Of a stretch of DNA of 64,000 bases, positions 50,580-62,500 are shown piece by piece. Source of the stretch: Chitinophaga eiseniae (GTDB lineage Bacteria > Bacteroidota > Bacteroidia > Chitinophagales > Chitinophagaceae); contig NZ_FUWZ01000004.1 in the NCBI RefSeq assembly GCF_900167135.1, positions 496,001 to 560,000 on the forward strand. Direction: 5' to 3'. Below the pieces are notes generated by a model. That model was not told the origin of the DNA, ran no database searches, and was given only the letters and a program-made list of their open reading frames with translations. Made by a program: the position numbers and the translations under genes. How positions within the stretch are numbered: position 1 is the stretch's first letter; the number at the start of each line of letters is the position of its first letter.

Positions 50580-53500
50580 ATGCCCAGTTTAAATGTTAAC
50601 GATATTCTAGCCCTGTTGCAACAGGCTACTGAAAGTGGAGTCACAATATCCTTCGAAGACGATAACCTGTTACTGAATATTCCGGATGACAGGGAGATTG
50701 ATCCGTCGTTCCTTACCAAATTAAGACAGCATAAGGTACACCTGGTCGAATACCTGAAACAACAGGACGCGGAAGAGGAGTATACCAATGTCATCACACC
50801 GCTGGCAGGCATCTTCGATGGCCATGTTCCGCTGTCATTCAGCCAGGAACGCCTCTGGTTTATCGACCAGTTGCAGGGAAGCGTGCAGTATCATATGAAA
50901 GGTGCTTTCAGGATCAGCGGCCGGCTGGATACCGCCTCGCTGGAGCGCACGTTCCAGGCGATCGTGAACCGCCATGAAATACTGCGTACGGTCATCTTAC
51001 AGGAAGAAGGCCGTCCCTATCAGCATGTGCTGGAGAAAGACCGTTGGCATATGGGCTTCACAGATGATGAACGTTATCATGACGACGCGGTGCAGCTACA
51101 GGCCTATATCATCACCTTATTTAATATTCCTTTCGATCTCGCCCGGGACCACACCTTCCGGGCGCATCTTATTAAACTGTCGGCAGATGAACATATGCTG
51201 GTGATCGTGCTTCACCACATCGCGGCAGATGGATGGTCCATGGCCGTGCTGTTCGATGAGCTGCAGAAGCTATATGGTATTTACGCCGGCGGCCATACAG
51301 ACACGCTGCCGCCGCCGGCCATACAGTACGCCGATTATGCGCTGTGGCAACGTAAATACCAGCAGGGTATTTTCCTGGACAGACAGCTGGCCCACTGGCG
51401 AAAGAAACTGGCGGGTACGACTTTGCTGGAACTGCCGACAGATGGTGATCGCGGCATTCTGAAAAGCACCCGTGGCGCTATGATCACTTTCATGATCGAT
51501 GAGGCGCTTACCGGCCGGGTAAGGCAACTGTCCCGCGATCGGAACGCCACGCTGTACATGACGCTGCTGGCTGCATTTAAAGTGCTGCTATACCGTTACA
51601 GCGGCGTGGAAGACGTGTGTGTGGGCGGCGCGATCGCCGGCAGGACGCAAATGGAAGTGGAAGAACTTATCGGTTTTTTTGTCAATACACTGGCGCTGAG
51701 AACAGACCTGAGTGGTAACCCCACGTTTTCAACGGTGCTCGACCGCGTGAGAAGTACCATGCTCGATGTATATGAACATCAGGACGCACCCTTTGAAAAA
51801 GTAGTGGAGATGATGGGCGGTGAAAGAGATATCAGCAAAAATCCGCTCTTCCAGGTGATTTTTGTGCTGGACAACGAACCGCCAATGCCGGCGTTGACAC
51901 TGGGGGAAGCGACCGTCACCCGTGAACCGGTGAAACACATCACCAGCCAGTTCGATCAGTTCTGGTCGCTGCTGGAAAAGCCGGAAGGCATCCAGGTAGA
52001 GCTGGAATATTGTGTGGACCTGTTCAGCGAAGATACGATGCAGCGGATGGTCACCCATTACCTGCAACTGTTGCGCAGTGTGGTGGACAATCCCGCTGCT
52101 GCGATAGGGAGTTTTGATATGTTGCCCGCCGCTGAGAAAGAAAAGGTGATACATACGTTCAATCATACCGCGGTGTCATATCCTGCCGGGCAAAGTATTA
52201 CAGCGCTGTTCGATCTGCAGGCGCAAAAGACGCCGGCGGCTATCGCGCTGTCCTTCGGCAGTGAGCAGCTGACCTATAAGATGCTGGAAGAGCGCACCAA
52301 TCAGCTGGCGCAATACCTGAAGACCCTGGGCGTGCGTCCGGGCATGTTCGTACCGGTATGCCTCGATCGTTCCACAGCGCTGATTGTCAGCATACTCGGG
52401 ATCCTGAAGGCAGGAGGCGTATACGTACCTATCGATCCTGAATACCCGAAAGAACGCATTCGCTTTATGCTGGAAGACACCGGAGCCAGCAGGATACTCA
52501 CCAGCCGTGACTATCAAACGCTGCTGCTGGAAGCGGCTCCGGATGCGGCGTTGCTATGCATCGATCAGGTAGCTTCCGTACTGGAAACGCTGCCGGCAAT
52601 ACCGGTGCAGGTCCCTCTTTCTGCCGATGCTGTTGCTTATGTAATGTATACTTCCGGTTCTACGGGTAAGCCCAAAGGAACGCTGGTAACCCATCGTAAT
52701 GTGGTGAGCCTCGCTACCGGGGGCGATTTTGTGCCACTGGGGCCGGACAGTGTGCTGTTGTCGACCGGCTCGCCCTCCTTTGATGCTACTACCATCGAAT
52801 ACTGGGGGATGCTGCTCAATGGCGGCCAGCTTGTAATGTGCCCGCAGCATCTTTTTTTGGATAACCGGCTGTTGCGTGAAGAGATCCGCAACAGAAAGGT
52901 CAACATCATGTGGTTTACAGCCAGCTGGTTTAATCAGCTGGTGGATGATGATATTCATTTGTTCGAGGGGCTCTCTGTGGTGATGGTGGGTGGAGAAAAA
53001 CTGTCGGAAGATCATATCCGCCGCTTCCGGGCGGCATGGCCTCAAACAACGGTGATCAACGGTTATGGCCCTACGGAGAACACTACTTTTTCGCTGACTT
53101 ACCCGATCGATACCATTGTCCGTGGCAGAAGTATTCCCATCGGCCGGCCTTTGGGCAATCGTACGGCCTATGTGCTCGACGCCTGGGGGCAACCTGCCCC
53201 CATCGGCGTGGCCGGGGAACTGTACGTAGGGGGCGCCGGTGTTTCGGCGGGTTACCTTCATCAGCCGGAGCTTACCGCTGAAAAATTCGTGCCCGACCCG
53301 TTCAGCAGAGAGCCGGGTGCAAGGCTGTACCGCACGGGCGACCGTGCCCGCTGGCTGTCAGACGGCACGGTGGAATATCTCGGCCGTATAGACGACCAGG
53401 TAAAGATACGCGGCTACCGCATTGAACCGGGAGAAATTGAAAAAGTGCTCAATGCCCTGGAGCAGGTAGCTGCCGGCGCAGTAGTGGTAAAACAACAAAC

Positions 53501-56500
53501 ACCCGGCGAAAAAAGGCTGGTAGGCTACTATGTGCCGGATTTGCAGGAGGTACGCCGGAAAGAGGCGGAGCTCTGCCTGCAGCAGGTAGAGACCTGGAAA
53601 GAGCTGTATGAAACAGCCTACACAAAAGCAGAAGAAATACCCGACCTCGACGAAGAGTTTAACATTACCGGCTGGAATGACAGCTTTACGGGTGAAGCCA
53701 TACCGCCTGAACTGATGGCACAATGGCTGCAGGACATCACCGGCGTTATCCTGGCGGAATCACCCAAACGAGTACTCGAAATCGGCAGCGGCACGGGCCT
53801 GATCTACTATCAGCTGGCAGGCCACATTGATCGTTATATCGGTACCGATTTCTCGAGCGTGTCCATGGCCCAGATGCAGCGAAGGATCGATAAAAAAGAA
53901 CGTGTTTACCCCGAAACCACCCTGAAGTTATGTGCTGCACATGATGTGACGATCGATGACACAGAAACCATTGATACCATTATTCTCAATTCCATCATAC
54001 AATATTTTCCGGGTGAACAATACATGACCGATGTCCTCGCCAAATGCATGTCGCTGCTCAAAGGCAACGGCACCATTATCATTGGCGATGTCCGTGATCT
54101 GCGCTTGCTGCCTGCTTTCAAACGCCGGTTGCAACTCGGAGCACTACAGGATAAAACCCTCATCCGCGATTTCAACTGGCAGGTGGAACAGGAAGTACTG
54201 AAGGAAGAAGAACTTTGTTTCTCCCCCGCATATTTCTACCAGCTGGCTACCGTTTTCCCCGGGATCACCCATGTCAGTATTCAGTGGAAAGATGCTGACT
54301 ACAGCAATGAGTTGAGCCTTTACCGTTATACGGTCATCCTGCACGTCGGACGAGAGAAAAACGTGCTGCGTACCGGCTGGCAGTCGTGGGACACGCTGGA
54401 CGACAAAAAAAGTGTGCAGCTGGAGCTGTTGGAGGGCAAGGAACTTATTGCCCTAAAAGATGTGCCCAATCCCCGTTTATGGAAAGAACGGTTGCAGGAC
54501 CAGGCATTGAGAAGTAAGGCGGTGGATACGGTCAGGGAGCTGGCAGCCTTTAGTACGCAGCCCGATCCGGACACCGTGATAGTTCAGGACTTTATCCGTT
54601 TGGCAAAAAACAAAGGTTATCATATCCGTTTACTGCTGAATGACGATCCGCTGAAGGTTGACCTGATACTGGGGTTGCATCCTTTTGACGGCATTATCGA
54701 AAGACCCGCGGCAGGCAATGTTGCCACCGCTGTGCCCAAAACAAGTATTCCGCTGTTCGCTGATATCTGCGCATTGATACAACGGGATATCCGGGATACC
54801 ATGGCCCGGCTGTTACCGGAATATATGATCCCGGGCGACTTTGTGGCTCTGCAACAACTACCGCTCACCAACAACGGTAAAACAGATCGTCGCTTCCTGT
54901 GTGAACGGGAAGACATGCAACGTAAGAGCACGATCAACTATCAGGCGCCGGTGACTGCTACAGAACTGCAACTGGCTGCCGTATGGGCTGACCTGCTGCG
55001 GGTGGACGCTATCGGCGTAAAGGATAATTTCTTCGAATCAGGAGGTCACTCGCTGCTCGCTACCCGCGCGGTTTCCGCCATCAGGAAGGCGCTGGGGGCA
55101 GAGCTGACAGTCAGGGATTTTTTCCTATACCCAACCATCGGACAGCTGGCGGCCTACCTCGATCAACAGGACAAAAGCAGCCTGTTACCGCCGGTACTGA
55201 CCGGCAGGCGTCCGTTGCAGATACCACTGTCGTTTAGCCAGGAACGTTTGTGGTTCATCGACGAACTGGAAGGATCGCTGGCCTATCACATGCCGGTGGC
55301 ACTGCGGCTGAAAGGCGCGTTGAATAAAGCGGCGCTGACGAAAGCGCTGCAGGCGCTGGTAAACCGCCATGAGGTATTACGCACTGTTATCCGGGAGAAA
55401 AATGGTACGGCCTATCAGCAGGTAATGGATAAGAACAGATGGGAGATGAACGTGTCGCAGTGGGACTTCCGGCTAACGGCAACGACTACCCTGCATGAAC
55501 ATATCCTTTCGGTGATCAACCAGCCGTTCAACCTGTCAGAAGATCATATGCTGCGCGCGCACCTGATGGAAGGCGCTCACGAAGAATATATACTGGTCGT
55601 GGTAATGCATCACATTGCCTCCGACGGCTGGTCTGTTTCCATACTGGTCAATGAACTGGCCGCTTTTTATGAAGCTTTTTCAGATGACAGTCCGGCGGCG
55701 TTGGCGGAGCTTGATCTGCAATACGCGGACTTTGCCGTATGGCAGCGCAACTGGCTGACACCCGACGTGCTGGACGCCCGGATGGGGTACTGGAAACAAC
55801 AGCTGGAAAACGTGGCGCCGCTGAACCTGCCTACCGACCGGACACGACCGGCGGTACAGCGCAGACGCGGTAGCCTGGTTTCTTTCAAAATAGACCATAT
55901 CCTCCGGGAGCAGCTGAAGCAGCTCGCCCAACAGGAAGATGCCACACTCTTTATGACGTTGCTCGCAGCGTTTAAGGTACTGTTGCACCGTTACAGCGGT
56001 CAGGAGGACATCTGCGTGGGCAGCCCTGTGGCCGGCAGGATACAACAGGAAGTAGAGGGGCTGATCGGCTTCTTCGTCAATACACTGGCGTTGCGCAGTG
56101 ATCTGGGTAATAACCCTACCTTTACCGCATTGCTGCAACAGGTAAAAGAAACGACGCTGGCTGCCTACGATCACCAGGAAATACCCTTTGAAAAAATAGT
56201 AGACGCTGTGGTGACCAGCAGGGACCTCAGCAGAACACCGCTGTTCCAGGTGGTCTTCGGCCTGCAAAATATGCCCGATATTCCGGCTGTCAGCCTGGGT
56301 AGCGTATCTATTCAGGAGGAAGTCATCGAACATACCACGGCACAATTTGATCTGAGTTTTTCCGCTATAGAAAACAGGCACGGCATTGATGTAGACGTAG
56401 AATACTGCACCGATCTGTTTGACCGGCAGACGATCGTCCGCCTGTGGCAACATTTTGAACAGCTGTTGCGTAGTGTGGTACTGACACCGGACGAAAAGAT

Positions 56501-59500
56501 AGGCAGCTTGCCGATGCTGGCCAGAGGAGAGCGCGAACAACTGCTGGAAGCCTTCAACGGCGCGGCTGTTGGTTATCCTAAAGAAAAAACCATTGTAGAC
56601 CTGCTGATGGAGCAGGCGCTTCGTACGCCCGATGCCGTAGCCGTATCGCTGGAAAATGACACGCTGACCTACCGGGAACTGCATGAACGTTCCAACAGGC
56701 TGGCGCACCATCTGCGCGAAAAAGGAGTACAGGAAGATACGTTGGTGCCGATATGCATTGAACGGTCACCGGACATGATCGTCGGCATCCTGGCGATCCT
56801 GAAGGCTGGCGGCGCCTACGTGCCCATAGACCCCGACTACCCGGAGGAGCGCATCCGTTTTATGCTGGAAGATACGGCCGCCACGGTGATCGTTACCAGC
56901 AGCAGCTGTAAAGACAAACTAAAAACCAATCGCAAAGATATCGTGCTGGTGGCCGTCGACAAGAAGTTACGTACACCTGCAGCATACAAAACGGCGCCGC
57001 CGGTCACACAACTGCAGCCCGCTAACCTCGCTTACGTGATTTATACTTCCGGTTCCACCGGTAACCCCAAAGGCGTGCTCATTGAGCATCGCAACGTAGT
57101 GCGGCTGTTTGAGACCGACGCGCCGTTATATGATTTTAACGGCACTGACGTATGGACGATGTTTCATTCTTTCTGCTTCGACTTCTCCGTCTGGGAGATG
57201 TACGGCGCCCTGTTTTATGGCGGCCGCCTGGTCATAGTGCCTAAGCCGGTAGCGCAGGATGCTATCGCCTTCGGCGAATTACTGCTACGGGAAAAAGTGA
57301 CGATTCTGAACCAGACGCCTTCTGCTTTTTATGTATTACAGGATTATCTGACCGGTGCGGCCGATACCGTACCGGTACGGTACGTCATCTTTGGCGGCGA
57401 AGCGTTGAATCCCGGTAAAGTGCAGCCCTGGCTGCAGACATACCCAAACTGCCGGCTGGTCAATATGTACGGTATCACGGAAACAACGGTGCACGTTACT
57501 TATCAGCCTATCGGGTTGCATCATGCAGAAAGCAGCAGCGTGATCGGCGTGCCTATTCCCACGCTGAGCCTTTATATCCTTGACCCGTACGGCGGACTGG
57601 TGCCGGCGGGCGTAGCCGGCGAGCTGCATGTAGGCGGCGCCGGGCTGGCGAGAGGGTATCTCCATCGCCCTGAGCTTACCGAAACCCGGTTTGTGGCCGA
57701 TCCATTCAGCAAAACGGCCGGCGCACGGATGTACCGCACCGGTGACCTCGGCCGCTGGCTGCCGGACGGCTCGCTGGAATACCTGGGCCGTATAGACGAT
57801 CAGGTGAAAATCCGTGGCTTCCGCATAGAGCTGGGAGAGATAGAAAGTGTCATGACCAAATGTGAACTGGTGAGCCAGGCTGTTGTACTGGCGAAAGCAG
57901 ACAACAAAGGAAACAAACGCCTGGTAGGTTATGTCGTACCTAACGGCACGTATGACAAAGCGGCCATCCTGGCATTTTTAAAAGACAGGCTGCCGGACTA
58001 CATGGTACCGGCCATCCTCGTGGAACTGGACAAACTTCCCCTGACACGTAACGGGAAAGTGGATAAAAAAGCGCTGCCCGACGCGGATGCGGGGGCTACG
58101 CTGACGAATGAGTACGTCGCGCCACGTACTGAAACGGAACGTGCGCTGGCCCTGATCTGGAAAGACCTGCTGGGTGTGGAACGGATAGGGATATACGATA
58201 ATTTCTTTGAACTGGGGGGAGACTCCATTATCACCATACAGGTGGTAAGCCGCGCCCGCCGTGCCGGGTATCACCTGCACCCGCGGGACCTCTTCCTGCA
58301 TCAGACCATCGGCAGCCTTGCTGCTGTAGCAGGCGCCGGTCAGGAGTCGGCACATACCGGCGAACAGGGACAACTCACCGGCGACAGCGGCTTGCTGCCC
58401 ATCCAGCACTGGTATTTTGACAGCAAGGCGCCTACCGTGTCCCATTATAATCAGGGATTGCAGATTGCGGTAGACAAGAGTATTACGCCGGAAGCGGTAG
58501 CCACCGCAATAGCCGCGCTGGTCCGCTACCATGACGCATTGCGTTTCACCTACAAACAAAATACCGCCGGCTGGACACAATCCTATGGCTATGCTGAAGG
58601 TGAACTGGAAGTGGCGGACCTGCGCGCGATCGCACCGGCCGCCTTGCAGGAACAGGTATTGTCATATGCCAACGCAGCCCATACGGGGTTGGATATTACC
58701 GCCGGCCGGCTATTACACGCCACGCTGTTGCTAACGCCTTCGGCAACGGCGCATAACCAGCTGCTGCTGGCCGTCCATCACCTGTCAATAGACGGCGTGT
58801 CGTGGAGGATCATACTGGAAGACCTGGAGCTGTTGCTGAAAAATAAAGACAATAAAACGGCAGAGGAGATACTGGGCGCCAAAAGTGCTTCCGTGCGCCA
58901 ATGGCAGCACGCGTTGGTCAGCTATGGCCACCAGGTGCAGCTGACAAGCCAGCCTGCCTATTGGGAAAAAATAGCCAGCCGTTACCAGCCACTGAAAAAA
59001 CAACGAAGCGAAACAAAGCATATCACGATGAAGGACCTGCATCAACTGCAGGTACGGCTGGATGCTTCGAAAACGACTGCTTTGTTGCAGGACGTGCCAG
59101 GCGCTTATCACACGGAGATCAACGACGTGCTGTTATGCGCGTTGACACAAACACTGACGACGTGGAACGATGGGCAACAGGTGGTCATCGGCCTGGAAGG
59201 CCATGGGCGGGAAGATATCGCTAAAGGCATAGACACCAGTCGCACCGTAGGTTGGTTCACCAGCCTGTACCCGGTACTGCCGGAGGTGGCTGGCCTGGCT
59301 GAAACAGGCGATATCCTCAAATCCATCAAAGAACAGCTCCGGCAGGTGCCTGACAAGGGCATTGGCTTCGGAGTATTGAAATATCTGAACAAAATACCTG
59401 CCTTGCAGGGAAGCCACCCGTGGGACATCGTGTTCAACTACCTGGGACAGGCAGACCGCCTGGTAAATGAAGCCGGACCTGTTCGCCACGCGCAGGAATT

Positions 59501-62500
59501 ACCCGGCCAGGGAATGGCGCCGGATTATCCCGTGCATGAAAAAATAGCGGTCAATGGTGTCATTCAAAATGGAGAACTGATACTGGACTGGAGTTACAGC
59601 GCGTTGCATTTTGATGCGGCCGACATCGCGGCGTTAGCTGCGCTTTATCTCACCCGGCTGGAAGACCTGATCGCTCATTGCGTGTCCAAACAGAAAACTG
59701 TTTTCACGCCGTCTGATTTCGGACTGGGAGGCGTTGTCAGCATTGCAGAACTGGATGCCTTTATGGCCGCCGATTTCAGAGGCGTGCCCCGGCAAGGGCA
59801 GGTGGAAGGAATTTACCGGCTTAGCGGTCTCCAGGAAGGGATGCTCTTCCACGGGCTGTATGACAAGAATAATGCGGCCTACATCGAGCAGCTGGGATGT
59901 GACCTGGATGATCCGGACATCGCAGTGCTGCAACAGAGCTGGAACCATCTGCTGAATCGCTATAGCGTGTTACGCACCGGTTTCTATTACGACGAGTTCA
60001 GCGTACCGCTGCAATGTGCCTATCAGCACGCGGAAATGCCGTTTGAACTGCTCGACTATCGTCACCTGGACCCGTCGGCTCAACAGCAGGCACTGAAGGA
60101 CTATGAGGCGGCGGACCTGCAGCGCGGTATCGATTTCAGGGAGGCGCCCTTAATGCGTATAACGTTGGTACGGCTGCAGGACAAACGATACCGGATGTTA
60201 TGGACGTTCCATCACATCCTGTTCGACGGCTGGTCACTCGCGGTAATAATAGAAAACCTGTTAAGAACTTACGAAAATCTGTCTGCCGGTCAACTGGAAG
60301 GACTATACGAAAAAGACCATTACAGCGACTATATCCATTATGTGGAGCGCCTGGACAAAGGGCAGGCTGCCGCTTACTGGCAGGGTTACCTGAAAGATAC
60401 TGATGAAGGCACGTTGCTGCCCTTCATTCCTGCTGCGGCAGAACGAACCAAAGGTGCCGGCATTTACAAGTCGGTAGCTGTGCTGCTGGATAAAGACAAC
60501 GCTGCTGCATTGACTCATTTTGCACAGCAGCAAAGGATTACCGTCAATACTGTTATGCAAGGCGTATGGGCGTACCTGTTATCCCGCTATACCGGCCGGA
60601 GTGAAGTGACGTACGGCGTTACCGTGTCCGGCCGCCCGGAAGATCTGTCGGGCGTGGAACAGCGGGTCGGCTTATACATCAATACCTTGCCGCTTCATAC
60701 CGTTGTGCAGGAAAACAGCCGCGTTGTTGCATGGCTGCAGGAAATACAGGCATCCCAGCTGGAAAGCCGGGAGTTTCAGTATACTGGTCTGGACACCATT
60801 CAACGTGGGGCAGGCATTGCGGGTGATTTGTTTGACAGCCTGCTGGTGTTTGAAAATTATCCGGTGGGCAAAGCGCTGGGGGCCAGCCACTGGCGCCTGC
60901 GGATAGACAACGCCTCCGTTCATGAACACACGAACTATCCGCTGGATATTATCGTGGAAGCAGGGGAGGAGATCAGTATCCGTTTCAATTACAATTCAGA
61001 TCTCCTGTTGCCTGACTATATGAAAGCGATGGCCGCGCATTTCGAACAGGTGCTGTTGCAGGTGATGTCGTCCGGCAATATACTGGTGCGTGAGCTGGAG
61101 TGGCTGACCAGTGAAGAATACCAGCAACTGCATACTTTTAATGATACCGCAGAAAGTTATCCTGCCGGCAATACGCTGGTAAGCCTTTTTACCGAACAGG
61201 CGAGCCGCACCCCTGCATTGACTGCCGTTGTTTTTGAAAACGAAACACTGACCTACCGGCAGCTGGACGAGCGGTCCGCACAACTGGCCGGTTACCTGCG
61301 GGAGAAAGGCGTTGGCGGTGAAACGTTAGTACCTGTTTTGCTGGAGCGATCCATCAATATGATAGTGGCCATCCTGGGAGTGCTGCGTGCCGGTGGTGCT
61401 TATGTTCCCATAGATCCGGGGTATCCGGAAGAGCGTGTCCACTATATGCTGAAGGATACGCATGCCACCGTGGTGCTGGGCGACAGCCGCACAGCGGCGC
61501 TGGTGCCTGTAGGTGTTACGGTGGTAAAGCTGGACACCGACTGGCCGCTTATCAATGCTTACGCTGTGAAAGCGCCGGAAGTGGCAATTGCGCCGGAGAA
61601 CCTCGCTTATGTGATTTATACCTCCGGCTCCACCGGTACCCCTAAAGGTGTGATGAACGAGCATAAAGGTGTGGTGAACCGCCTGCTGTGGGCGCAGGAT
61701 TATTTTGGCCTGCTGCCGGAAGATGCGGTGTTGCAAAAGACGACCTTCAGTTTTGACGTGTCTGTATGGGAGCTGTTCTGGCCATTGACAACGGGAGCCA
61801 GACTGGTATTTGCCAAACCGGAAGGCCAGAAAGACGCTGATTACCTGCAGGAGGCCATCCGGCGCTACGGTATTACCACTATTCATTTTGTGCCTTCGTT
61901 GTTGAATGTGTTCCTGGAGAATATCGATAGTGGCGCATGCCCGTCACTACAGCGGGTGCTGTGCAGCGGCGAAGCGCTGAAACCGCAACAAGTGATGGCA
62001 GTAAGGGACAAGCTGCCGCATGTGGACCTGTATAACCTTTACGGGCCTACGGAGGCTGCCATTGAAGTAACCTGCTGGCATGCCCCCGCCACGCCCGGTC
62101 ATATTGATATAGTGCCGATAGGTAAACCTGTGGCCAATACGCAGCTTCATATCGTCGATAAGACGGGACATCTGTTGCCCCCTGGCATTGCCGGTGAACT
62201 GCATATCGGCGGCATACAGGTGGCGCGGGGCTACCTGAACCGGTCAGACCTCACCGCTGAAAAATTTGTGGTTGATCTTTTCAGTCACACAGCAGGAGCC
62301 ACTATGTACCGTACCGGTGACCTGTGCCGCTGGCTGCCGGATGGCAATATCGAATACCTCGGTCGTATAGACGATCAGGTGAAGATCCGTGGTTTCCGTG
62401 TGGAACCGGGAGAGATAGAAAATGCCCTGCTGGACACCCAGCTGGTCAACGATGCCGCTGTAGTGGCGAAGGAAGACGCAAACGGTCATAAACGGCTGGT

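Noticed and set aside
55680..56711. 343-residue minus-strand open frame
   Set aside because: Antisense to the second C domain of the NRPS; no recognisable domain.
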